DNA of 64,000 nt. Source: Selaginella moellendorffii (taxonomy: Eukaryota; Streptophyta; Lycopodiopsida; Selaginellales; Selaginellaceae). Position 1 is the stretch's first letter. Each line of letters starts with the position of its first letter. Below, piece by piece: positions 48,303 to 59,558 of the stretch. Location of the stretch: the NCBI RefSeq assembly GCF_000143415.4, contig NW_003314285.1, positions 1,866,755 to 1,930,754 of the forward strand, written 5' to 3'. The translations under genes were made by a program, and so were the position numbers. A model generated the notes under the pieces. The model saw nothing but the letters and a program-made list of their open reading frames with translations. It searched no databases and was not told where the DNA came from.

Positions 48303-48653
48303 TTTGTGAGAAGATCGTCGTACTATAGCCTACTGGCTGGCTACATACGACATTGTATTCTAGATCCATGGTACGTTTTTTCAATGAAGGCTGAGACGCT
48401 CTCGATCTTCTTTCTCTCTCGCTTTATTATTGATAATGTTAGTGAAGGATCAACAATTTCACAGGGTTGACGGACGATGTCAAAGGTTAGCTATTCACAT
48501 CGAGCAAGACTTATCAATGTTGTCTTTTTGCGCTTGTGTTGGTGGCCGTCCTTATGCTTTTGGAATGTCACAGTGTAGGGGTAAAGAAGAAAATGGCGCG
48601 CCTTGCAAGCTACTACTTACTGCAGGTGAAAAATGTAAATCATAGTACTCGTG
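48303..48653. other. Interval between LysM kinase and NAC gene (convergent)
   Basis: 351 bp of 3' flanking sequence for two convergent genes. It contains a GTAAGT-like and a CCTGCAG-like pair that could serve a last NAC intron (see the NAC gene). No gene was seen. Confidence 0.5.
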
Positions 48654-49563
48654 TTACTGACACTTGAAAGGCGATGTTTTTGCAGGACGTACCTCGTAGC
48701 TTTCCAGCTGCGGGAGATGAGAAAAGGGATCCTGGTACGTGTTTCTACTGCTCTCGATGCTGGGATTCAAAGTTTCGTGCTTGTACGAGAAGAGATCCAC
48801 AGGCTGCTGTTGCATTTGCATGCAGCTGCTGCTGGACGCCGCCATGTTTTGCTGCTGCTGCTGGTGTTGCTGCAGCTGCTGCTGCTGCTGGTGCTCGTCG
48901 TAGAGATATGAACAAGAGCCCGTGCTCTGGCATCGCTGCGGCGGCCTCTTCTTGAACATCCGGCACACCACCCATCCTTCCTCCTGCGAAAAATTGGGGT
49001 ACTTTTAAGATGAGAAAGATAGATTCCAAGTTTCTAGCTTACGCTGCCGCTTTGCTCGTCCTCCAGCCGGTACTCGTGCATTATCCAGTCGGTCTTCTGC
49101 CCGTTTGGCGCCCGTCCCTTGTAGAACACCAGCGTCTTCCTCATCCCAATCAGCTTGAACTTGGTGTGGATGGCTTTGTCCCTCCCTGTTGCCTTCCAGA
49201 ACCCCGCTGTTGTGGCCCTGTTGGTTCGGCTCCCGGTCGGATACTTCTTGTCTTTGTGGCTGAAGAAGTACCACTCGCTCTGATCTGCCGAGCTCGCGCA
49301 ATCCTCTGTGATCCCAACCTTTGTCAAAGATTTACCATTCTTGCAGAAGTTGGAATGCTCTAGAGTCTAGAGGCTACAAATTCTTCCATACCTTGCAGGT
49401 CCCATGGCTCCATCTTGTAGAGATCAATGTCCCGGATTATGTCGAGATCGATGGCCTCCGAGGACACCTTCTTGTACAGGTAGTAGCCAACGAGCTCCTC
49501 GTCCGTGGGGTGGAACCGAAAACCCGGAGGGACGTGCGAGTGGCCGTGCATAAACGGAGACAT
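48654..49563 (-). CDS. NAC transcription factor (VNS/SMB-BRN type)
   Basis: Three exons on the minus strand (49563-49378, 49318-49043, 48983-48654) give 263 residues. The NAC subdomains are clear: [20 protein letters not shown] (A), [15 protein letters not shown] (B), [20 protein letters not shown] and [12 protein letters not shown] (C), [20 protein letters not shown] and [10 protein letters not shown] (D), [12 protein letters not shown] (E). The wording is nearest the VND/NST/SMB/BRN group that controls secondary walls, water-conducting cells or root cap. The tail is Q-rich from CAG repeats. The first junction is uncertain: the obvious donor after WDLQ breaks the frame, so a donor 17 nt downstream was used, adding GMEEF. 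The C-terminus may instead end at YEV or earlier through a further intron. Confidence 0.82.
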
Positions 49564-51292
49564 TCCTGTCCTGCAACAAAACTAAACCCGTAAGTACAAA
49601 TCTAAGCGCGAAGTTATTGGATCGTGAATTCTCGGGTGATTGCATTACTCGCTGCTGCTTCGATGGAGCTCGGCTATGTCAGTTCATCCAGCTCTTGGGA
49701 CAAAGCTCAGATCCCGAAAGAAAGAAGCTCAAATGATGGAAGCTGGAGCTCTTTTGGATGGAATTCGAGAGGTGCCAGCACTGTGCAAATGCCACCAAAA
49801 GGGTAAGAGGAGAGAGCGAAAGAAAGACTATGGAAGAGATTCGAAGTGGTGTGCATGGGAAGGAAGGGAAAACCAAACCTTGGAAGAAGAAGAAGAAGAA
49901 GAAGAAGAAGAAGAAGCCTTGCACAAGTCAGTGAGTGAATAAAATACTGATTTCCAACCAACTTATGAGTGCCAGGCAAGTCACCTTTGGGTATTCATTT
50001 CCGAGATGAATCAAGGTTGGCTTGCTGTGCAAGAAAATGGCGGTGCGGGTCATTTTACTTGCCTTAATCTGCTCACTGCAGCATCTTCCGATTACTTGTT
50101 TTGCATTCCCGGTGTTTACACTCGCTTAATTTCAGTTAATTTGTGTGCTACAAATGTTAGATATTTTCTTGTGTCTGTAATGTTATAGATCTTTCTGTTC
50201 CCAGTTGTTAAACTTTTACTATTCAAAACAAAAATGAATATTCTAAGAGCATATTATATCATTATGGTGTGAGAGGTCCCGAGTTCAATTCTCGGTATGC
50301 CGGTCACTTTTGCACTCTTACCTTACCCGACCCGACCTTAATGGTGTAGGTTTATCCTAAGTTAAGCACTGTGTAAAAGTGCGGGAACCCTAACCTAACG
50401 AATGTAAAATTTAACCCCTTTGTTAAACTCAGTTACTATTGCTTCTAAAAGTCTCAGGAAAAGGACTGCTTTGTCAAGAGGTAAATCTCTTAACCAAGCT
50501 AAGTGAGAAATGCTCAAAGGAGATAATCATATTGTTATGATTTATATTCCATGGATGATACGAATATCCACCAGCCTATTCCCCGTGCGGGAGACAATGG
50601 CTTCAGGTTGTTGAGCTCTTCCTTCTCCAGCGGGTAAGAGCCACTGGAATCGACGCAAAGGTTTTGGGATCCACAGGATTTGGATCGCGAGAGAACAAGT
50701 CTCTTCCTTTTTAAGGGCTGTGTTTGATGGAATTCTCCACCGCGATATAATTCTGTTGGGCTGCCAGTGGCTCATTATTTGATCGCCAAAATGTGGGCGA
50801 GCCTTCTAAAGAACAAGCTCTCACATCCTTTTTGCTAAACTTTGGGAGAAAAATAGATGCAGAGACATGGAGCTCTCAAGTTTTAAGGTCTAGGTTGTGG
50901 CAACACAGGCATGGCGATGGGAGTGAGACGTGATCCTCTCCTCTCCCTGGGCATCGAGCTTTTCTTTTCTTTGGATTGCCGAGATAATTTGCTTGGAAAG
51001 GCTTGGCCAAGGTCCGTCCTCTGCTATTATATTCGTATAACATTAACATTAATGTAATGCACTGATATGTGATTTAGGCGTGGCGGTAGGAATTGGTATG
51101 CTACGTGTGATGGAGCAGTGGAGCTTGGGCATGGCAATGCACTAGGCAAATTGGTGAGGCATTTAAAATCTTGAGCATTTGGGTCTTGTAAATTACTTCA
51201 AAATACATGAATATTCTAAGAGGATATTTATAGTTCCAATCCAAAACATTCACTCATGAAGTTAGTATAACTCGTTTTTTTACAGAGCCTTT
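49564..51292. other. Gene-poor interval upstream of NAC
   Basis: Holds the NAC upstream region, a GAA microsatellite (49882-49916) and a tRNA 3'-half-like fragment near 50277-50312. The minus ORF at 50542-50775 has no recognisable domain. Confidence 0.5.
49882..49916. repeat. (GAA)n microsatellite
   Basis: About eleven uninterrupted GAA units inside a purine-rich stretch upstream of the NAC gene, on what would be its leader or promoter side. Confidence 0.9.
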
Positions 51293-53546
51293 TTAAACTG
51301 GGAGTGGAGCATCCTCTGGAGCTGTAGGCACCTTGTTGAGCGCAGGGATGTCTGTGAACTCCGACAGCAGCGCTCTAAACTCGTCACCCGCCATCGTCTC
51401 CTTCTCCAGCAAAACTTCGACGATCTTGTCGATGGCGGCTCTGTTCTTCCGAATGTGACCCAGCGCGATCTCGTACGCCTTGTCCGCGATGGATTTCACA
51501 GACCTGTCGATGTCCTCGGCGAGCTTCTCCGACATGCTGTTGCGCGCCATCATCCGCATGATCACGTCGCCACCTTGTGCCGAGGGATCGACGAGCGACC
51601 AAGGACCGATCTCCGACATTCCAAACACCGTCACCATCTGCAAAAAATCATCGTCGTGACCTCAGCCTCTCCCAGTGGATTCATGGAATGGAGCACGCAA
51701 AGTACCTGGCGAGCCATCTGTGTGACTTGCTGCAGATCGCCCGCAGCACCGGTTGTCATCTCTGGCTCTCCAAAGATAACCTCTTCCGCAGCTCGGCCAC
51801 CCAGGGCTCCCACGACTCTGGCGAAGATTTGCTGCTTGGAGATAAGAGTTGGATCTTCACCTGGTATGAACCATGTCAATCCGCGAGCTTGTCCTCGTGG
51901 AACCAGGCTCAGTTTCTGGACGGGATCGTGTCCCGGTGTCAGTGTTCTGCAAAACACATTGTAAGTCATGGAAGACTGAAAACGTAGCCGGATACTTACG
52001 CACAAACAGCGTGACCGACTTCGTGATAAGCAACCAGGCTTTTCACTTTCCCATCGGTCATGACGGTTCCTTCCATTCCAGCTACAATCCTGTCGATGGA
52101 GTCATCCACCTCTTTTGCGGATATCGCAGTTCTTCCTCTTCTCCCAGCCAGGATTGCTGCCTCGTTCAGAAGGTTCGCAAGGTCCGCTCCACTGAAGCCA
52201 GGAGTTCTCATTGCAACAATGTCCAGCTTGACGTCCTCTTCAAACTTTTTGTTTGCTCCGTGAACTTTCAGAATCTCAGTTCTGCCTCTCACGTCTGGCA
52301 CATCTACAGTCACCTATCGAAGGAAAGAAAAATCATTTAGGATGAACGAGCATTGCATCTTCAGACTTACCTGTCTGTCAAATCTTCCTGGCCTCAGCAG
52401 TGCAGCGTCGAGAATATCTGACCTGTTGGTGGCGGCGATCACTATAACACCCGTGTTGCCTTCAAAGCCATCCATCTCCGTTAACAGCTGGTTCAAAGTT
52501 TGCTCTCGTTCATCGTTTCCTCCTCCGATTCCTGTGCCTCTCTGCCTTCCCACCGCATCAATCTCGTCGACGAAAACAATGCATGGAGCATTCTCCTTGG
52601 CCTTCTTGAACAGGTCCCGCACTCTCGAAGCTCCAACCCCGACAAACATCTCCACAAACTCTGACCCCGAGATTGAGAAAAACGGCACGCCAGCTTCTCC
52701 TGCAATGGCCTTGGCCAGCAAAGTTTTCCCCGTCCCTGGAGGCCCAACCAGCAGCACACCTTTCGGTATCTTTGCACCCACAGCAGTAAACCTCTCGGGC
52801 TTCTTTAGAAACTCTACCACCTCCATGAAATCCTGCTTTGCCTCGTCAACTCCAGCAACATCCGCAAACGTCACCCCAGTGTTTGGTTCCATCTGGAACT
52901 TGGCCTTGGACTTTCCAAAAGCCAGAGGATTCCCTGGACCGCCCGGCATTCCTCCACCTCCTCTTCGTGACAAAAGAAAGAGCCCACCCACGAGCAAAAG
53001 AGGAAACGCTAAGTTTCCAAGCAAGTTGACGACGGTGGAACCCAGATCCTCCTGTGGTATATGAGCAGCAAAGTCGATGTTCTTCTCCCGGAATTTTTGT
53101 AGCAGCTCTTGGTTTAATCCTGGAAGCTGGACTCTCACTCTCTGGATCCTGTTTCCAAGCTCGGGTGACACAGCTTCCACGATTGCCACTGTTCCATTCT
53201 CAAAAAGATCCACCTTTTTAACTCGATCCATGTCCAAGTATTCCAGAAATCTCGAGTAGGACATCCTTGACGAGGCCACCCCTTGCTGTTCTTCCGCTGC
53301 TCTAGCCTTTTGAGCCACCAAGGACGAGATTCCAGCCACGCCTAGACCGATCTTTCTCAGCAATCCTCTCCTACCGGTGCTACTGGCACTAGAATCTTGC
53401 TGCTGGGATGCGGCAACATGGATTCTCGAGCTCTGCACTGCCAGAGGCTGGATGCTTACCGCGAGCTTGTGGCCGAGGTAATCCTTGCCCAGCGCGCTGG
53501 AGCTAGGGCTTCGAATCGCCACAACGCTGGCTGTGGCCGACGCCAT
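51293..53546 (-). CDS. ATP-dependent zinc metalloprotease FtsH2/FtsH8 type, chloroplastic
   Basis: Four exons on the minus strand (53546-52371, 52313-52000, 51946-51706, 51637-51293) give 691 residues, like FtsH2 and FtsH8. The start is the ATG at 53546; the frame is open upstream but has no ATG. A Ser/Ala-rich transit peptide precedes a thylakoid-transfer-like segment ending QKARAA. One main membrane span ([18 protein letters not shown]) follows. The AAA domain has Walker A GPPGTGKT (268-275), Walker B with D327/E328 and the SRH end RPGRFDRQ. The zinc site is HEVGH (489-493), the form found in FtsH2/8, followed by [20 protein letters not shown]. It degrades photodamaged D1 and supports thylakoid formation in a hetero-hexamer with FtsH1/5. 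Confidence 0.94.
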
Positions 53547-55450
53547 TGCTAGACGATCGTGGATTCCAATGCGAGCTACACTGCTAATGCGAGGATTTGG
53601 AGTTCTAGAGTCCCTAAAATACCTTGGTGGATCGCGCAATGCGATGTGTGGAGCGCTTGGCTCCTGGCTTGGCGCCTTGACACAACGATACGTGCTTCTA
53701 GACTGGAGGATACGTGGCACAAAGAAAACTAGTGGCCATTACTGTCCGACGTGGCGCAAGCATACGTGGCGGACATTAGACAAAGGAGTAACTTAATGCT
53801 TTATAAAGTGTATGTAAGTATTCTCTTATTAAACATGTTCTTTGACTTTCTCTCCACTTATATGGCATGTTTTTTCCACAAATACATACATTATTTGCCT
53901 TCCTTAGTGTGTTTGCCTTTATTTTTTTTCAAATTTCCATAAAAATTTGACCAAATTTAAATAAAATATTTTAAATTTCAAACAATGCACATTCTAAATT
54001 TATTCTATGTTCCTTTAGCTAAAATTTATTATTTTAATGCATTTTAATATAACATATGGATAAAATGAGTTTTGCCAACTTTTTCATTTATTCTTTGTTA
54101 ATATTAAAGTTTTTAAAGCATTTATTTTTTATGTTTTTCTACCTAATAAATTTTTTTTTTCTATACTATTAAATTTTTTTTATATTATCTAAGTTTTATT
54201 TCTTTTAAAGATGTACCATAATTATAGATGTGTTGTTGAAATTTTACTATAATATAAATAAAATCATTTGGTCTAAGTTTAAAATATAAAACTTTCTATT
54301 GTATCATTTCTAAGTTATTATCAATTATTGATAAAAAAGCTTTTTCATTAGGAAAATCTTGTAATATATTTATTATCTTTTGTTGTACAGTAACTTTTAT
54401 AACTTTTGATAGAGGAATGACTTGTCTAATAAAAAATAATGGTATTTATCAAATTAACAATGATAATACTAGATTATTAGAGAAATCTTTTGTTGAGGAA
54501 GTAACTTTTATAATTTTTAATATAAAATCTCATTAAATTATATAAATCATTCATTATCATTCATTTTCATGTATGAAAAAGTTAGTAATAATATTTTATT
54601 ATCAAATTAAATACATTATTGATGATAAAATTTTATATTTTTTGGTTGTTTCAAATCTTTATGATCATGATTTTTATTATAAAATTGGTAAAAATCCACT
54701 TTACCACTTTGTCTCCTCTCATCATCTAGGAACTTATTAACATCTTTATGTAATATATACATAATAAGACTTAAGTTTTATTTGATTTAGATAAATTTTA
54801 ATCTAAAATATTTTTTAAAATAAAACTTCATAGATTAATGCATCTTATTAAGCCATGATGGATTTTGAATGATTTTCTTGAATAAATATGAATTTAAATT
54901 TATTATTCACCTTTGGAAATTGATACCATAGAAAAAATGTAAATTTTTTAGTATGATGAAATTAATAGGGAAAAAAAATCAAGGCATGTGCTGAGAGTGG
55001 GCAAACATGGGTAAAAAAAATTGCAAGTGGGAATTACAAGCAAAAGGCATGAGTAAGCAAGTAAAAGGCATGGGCAAAAAGGTGCATCAACAATAGATAG
55101 CAACATATGAATGTATTATATTATATTTATTTCCTCTTAAACCAATTAAAAATAATAATTACTTAATAAAGAGCCTTTAATGGATATTTCATCTTTATTT
55201 ATCCCCCAAGATTTTAAAGATCCACAATAATAGTATATCCATATTTTATCCCATAATCATATGCTTTAGAACAGAAAAAGGTATGCACTAACAGAAAAAC
55301 AAAATGCCCATATAAATGAAATAGTGTATTGTTTAACATAAGGCATAAAAAATAAAAGAGCTGCTATAAAAATTTATGACACTGGAGTAAAGAGCTTATC
55401 ATTAGCATAAGCATATTGTGTGGAAAGCACAATAAAGCATTATACTAGAG
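53547..55450. other. Very AT-rich gene-free stretch
   Basis: The first 250 bp are the FtsH upstream region. From about 53820 the base composition turns strongly AT-rich with homopolymer runs and no ORF of note. It could be decayed transposon DNA, but no terminal repeats or coding traces were recognised. Confidence 0.6.
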
Positions 55451-57000
55451 TTAAGGGTGTGCTAAAGGATCTTTGGATTGGGAGTGTCTTCATGCTTTAA
55501 AACATCTGGGAATTGCAAGAAGAGTAGAAAAAAGAAACCTGATAAGTCCAAATAATTATAGTGGAGAATCCCAAAAATATTATATCTCTTTGGAAGCCAA
55601 ACCTAGTGGTAAGTTAAACCACACAAGTCCACCTTTTTCTAAGACACAAGGCCTACCTTTTTTAAGACATGATTGCTGGCATTGTTTCGTTTGGAAAGGG
55701 GTACATTAAGGACAAGCTTGCTTATTCAGAAAGGAAAACAATTTAAGAGCCAACCAAGGAAAGATGGAATGATACAAGGATGTTAATGATGTTTGAGGAA
55801 GGATGCAACAAATAGGCATTTCTAGTGTCCCCACCAATGGCTATTATTTATCTCGAAATTCAATTTTGAATTTTGGATCCTTGATGTTCAACCTACTAGT
55901 ATTTTAATTTTAAACTCATCAAAATAAATTTTATGGCAAAGCTAGCATTTGAAAGGATGCCAATGAGGAGTGGCTTCCATGGTTGTAGCATATGCTCAAA
56001 ATGGGAAGTTTAGAAGGCCGAGTGTCATGGATAGCTTTGATCTTGGCTTACTTTCTCTTGATTATCCATCAAGAGAGATCTCTTTCATGGTCAGCTTGAA
56101 AGCTTTAGAAAGACCTCTGATTCCTTCTACTTCTGTCCTATCTCCATTCTGGAAAGTCATTTACTCTAGACTGGACAATCGGCTGTAGAATTGGGTGGCG
56201 ACAAGTGCTAATGACAATGACAGGATTGGAGGAACTTTTGGAAGTTCCTCTCAATAAGTTCTCAATACTTGGTCAAGAATGGAAGTCGAACCTTGGAACA
56301 ATGTCCTTGCAGTAGAAGGAATTGAAGGTGCTAGAGAAACATGAGAGCTCTGCCTGGTGGCCTGTCAAGCTGGTTTGTCCTATCCCAATTGTTTCATTTT
56401 GAACACAAGGCCTGTTTGTAAGAGGTCAATGGAGCTGGCGTTGCATTCTACATTCTACAGGATGGAGAACTCCTGTAGATGCATTAACGACAAGACTTCT
56501 GGATCCAATATCCAGGAGGCTTTGAAACCAACCATCAGATTGTCGTGGGGTCTATATCCACCTTGGCTCAATTTTGGCAAACTATTCCATGGATAGAGTA
56601 TAACATTCTAGTGTCATTTCGTAATGAATAGTATTCTTTTGTGTTTGGGAAAACTGCAACAAGACAATTACAGTGACTTTTCCACTCACTTTACAGTCAA
56701 TTAATTAGTATTCAAGATCCCAATGCCCAGACCTGCTTAATGACCTGGTGCCTCCTGAAGCAATCTTTTGGCGTCATCTTAACAATCTCCCATCGTAGCA
56801 CCTGTATATTGTCTAAAATCTTCAGCAAGTCAGCAATCAATGACAAGCAGTCCATGATTTTAGTTTTGACTTATGTCCTACACCTATTATATATTATTCA
56901 CCTATTCATATAGGTCACAATAGGTCAGCCATTATTCACTTATAAACTTATGTTTGTCATGTACAATGCAATTAACATTAAATCCTCCATAAATTTGGAC
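55451..57000. other. Gene-free interval with possible degraded coding remnants
   Basis: No intact gene. Near 55945-56020 the plus strand spells LAFERMPMRS and, one frame away, MVVAYAQNGKF, which resembles a PPR repeat broken by a frameshift. The rest, including ORFs at 55473-55709 and 56357-56596, is not recognised. Confidence 0.4.
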
Positions 57001-57002
57001 AA

Positions 57003-58540
57003 AGGATCTATAAAAATCCTATATCTGATTCCTAATATGGCAATGCACACATGGTCGTTGTACCGAGTGATATCTCGCTGTACCAGGTGATATCTTTAGT
57101 TGTAACCAAAGTAAGATTATACTGCACAAGCCCAAATACCTCTCTTAACAACTCTGCTTTAACTGCATCTGTAGCTCCTAAGCAGGATTCAGAGGTAGGA
57201 TTCTTGGCAAGGTTGCTCAGGTAGAGAGACCCAGCCATACTTGATCATCCACTTGTTACTAACCACCTCCTCAAAACAATCCCGCTGTTTTCCCAGATAT
57301 CTCCCTTAAAGAAGGCAATTAAAGGAGACAGAAGATAAAACCCAGGGACCGGATTCCGACTCCGCGCAGAAGGATTGCACCACTCGGGTCCTAAGAAACT
57401 GGCGACCCTGGATGTAGTGTGAGTTAAACTGTTCCTGTAGATCTTCGAAGTGGGATGCACACATTTTCTTTCCTGGAAGGTAACAGCGATCGGGCTTCAT
57501 CGAAGACGAGCAACAGCTTCAAATGTTGGTCTGTCATCTCCCCAACAATTCCCAAAGCAGGGACCTCACGAATATGCCTGTTGAAGACTTCAGTGGCTGA
57601 ACTGAGTAGTAGCCTCTATCTTCCCGAGTAGAAGTCCTTGTTCAAGTTCTTTTATCGGCTTCTCCACTCCCGGCCAAAAGCCCTTCCCACTAGATATCGT
57701 CATCATGTCTGAAAACACCTGTGGTGTCCAGGGCTCCTCTTTCCTTAGTCCTCCACCCAGCTCCTCAATACATGCAATCCAATAGTCCAGACAGTAGCTC
57801 ATGCATTTGAGATGGCCTACGTGATCTCCATTTCCCAGTGCCTTGCACGGTAGCGGAAAGTGCTACTAAATGTTGAAAGCTGAGGATAACAGGTGCCAGA
57901 ACCCAGCGACAAGTAAATGACCCAAACCTGTTTCCTATGTAACCCTCGAACCACCCTTGACTTACCCCAGCCGCTGGACTGGAAGAGACCAACGACACGT
58001 GAAAAATCAGTCTCCCGCTTGATCTTGTTCAGGGCGTCGTAAAGCGAGTCTCAAATGCTTGACCTGTAGCAGCAGCAAACATAAACATTCATGCAAACTG
58101 ACGCACTTACTCGCCGTCGTTAGCAGTATGGCATGTAGTGGACGGAAGTCCTTGTACTGCTCCTCCTCCTCCGGTGTTAGCTTGTACCAGCAAGCTCCAT
58201 GGATATTATCAAACCATTCCTTGCCGTTTAGCTTCTCGTGGATGGACTTCCAAGATTCGAAAAGAAGCGTTGGGTACTTCTCCAACACCATTCCCACTTT
58301 TAATTCCCTATGTGAAATTATTTGTTTACCTTTGAATCAATGGACATTTCAAATATATGTTTACGACTGTGAGAACGATCAGTACAAAAGAACTTGGCTG
58401 AGATTGGCATGGCATCCATAGCCCGTGCAAAACTTCTTGCCAATCAATTGCTAGCATCTGGTGATCGCCAGCCATGGCAAGTTCCAGCGCGTCTAGAAAC
58501 CACTGCCTGGAGCTGCTCCACAATCTTGTGCATCCTGGAC
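57003..58540 (-). pseudogene. Degenerate Crinkler-like P-loop NTPase
   Basis: Minus-strand pieces in different frames read, in order: VLEKYPTLLFESWKSIHEKL and WYKLTPEEEEQYKDFRPLHA (58297-58100); after a possible 44-nt intron, a frame slip into KRETDFSRVVGLFQSSGWGK with SR (Walker A SSGWGKS, around 57975); and lower down HLKLLLVFDEAR (Walker B-like, around 57500). The pairing of a QSSGxGKSR-type P-loop with an FDEAR Walker B is what Crinkler-like NTPases of fungi and other eukaryotes show. Internal stops and frameshifts (for example just before the P-loop) and the lack of a clear start suggest a pseudogene, unless more introns are hidden. It is a different subfamily from the intact gene at 4219-6355. 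Confidence 0.5.
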
Positions 58541-59558
58541 GCAGGGAATAGAATGGTTGAAGACATCAGGCATGCCCGTTGCCAAGATAGAGGAGTTCTT
58601 CACTCTCCTTCTGACAATGGCGATGCACTGTGAATTGCTTCCCTACGAAATACCTTTACTCACCCTTCAACTAAATCTAGAATATTCTATTTGTGGATGT
58701 GAGAAATGTTCCAAGGGATCTGCAGTGAATTTTCAAGCAGCAAATCTTCATGTTAGAAATTTTGATGATCTACAGGTTTATTTATTTTCTGAAAAAGTAG
58801 AATAAAAATAATGACACCATGTGTAACTTTTATTCCTGCGATGCTTACTGGGATTTATCCCACTCAGAGTTAGTAATAATGCAAGAGTTGGGGAATCTGG
58901 CAATTTTATTATGTTTTTATCGCCTTTTCAAAAAAGGCCCACAACCCTAAACACGACTCTATTATTCAATTGCTTTTAGTTATGTAAATCCCAGAATGTT
59001 CTCCATTAGATTCATGATCATGTGGGAAATAAAAAGATCTTTTTTCCTAAACAAAGTTCTAGACTGAATGATTAACTCCATAAACCTTAGGTATTTTCAG
59101 TTTTCATTCATGCCTTATGAAATGATTGTAGTTTTATATTCATTGATTCATGTGGGATATTGAATCCACCAATTAAAATAGACTTGTTTACAAACTTTTC
59201 ACAATCTGGTCAATAGAAACACCCGTCTTCTTTCCAGCAATGCACTTGTGTCTAGATTTGATTCCTTTCACGTGAAGAAACCTTGAATATTTCTTGCCGT
59301 GATCATCAATACCTCCACTTTAAACGGACAAGATCAATCGATTTAAAGGCCTTCTCTCATCTCTGGTACACATAAGCAGGAGCTACAGAGCCAAGGATAC
59401 TTTTCCTTTTGTAATATTCTTAGCTCTTTCAAGTGTTGCAATGTGGTTGGTCATGAAAAAATCTCTCTTCTTACAACTTTGGACTTGCAGCATTTATAAG
59501 GATTGCAAGCAAGCATAGAAGTTCAGAGTTGGAAAAAGAAGTTTATAGAGGAGAGAGA
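58541..59558. other. Upstream region of the Hint-domain gene
   Basis: AT-rich sequence with no recognised gene. It contains the promoter of the secreted Hint protein; 'atttataag' near 59493 is a candidate TATA element about 65 bp before the ATG. Confidence 0.45.

Noticed and set aside
48781-48955. Poly-Ala/Leu-rich plus-strand ORFs near 48.8 kb
   Set aside because: These are antisense readings of the CAG repeats encoding the NAC glutamine tract.
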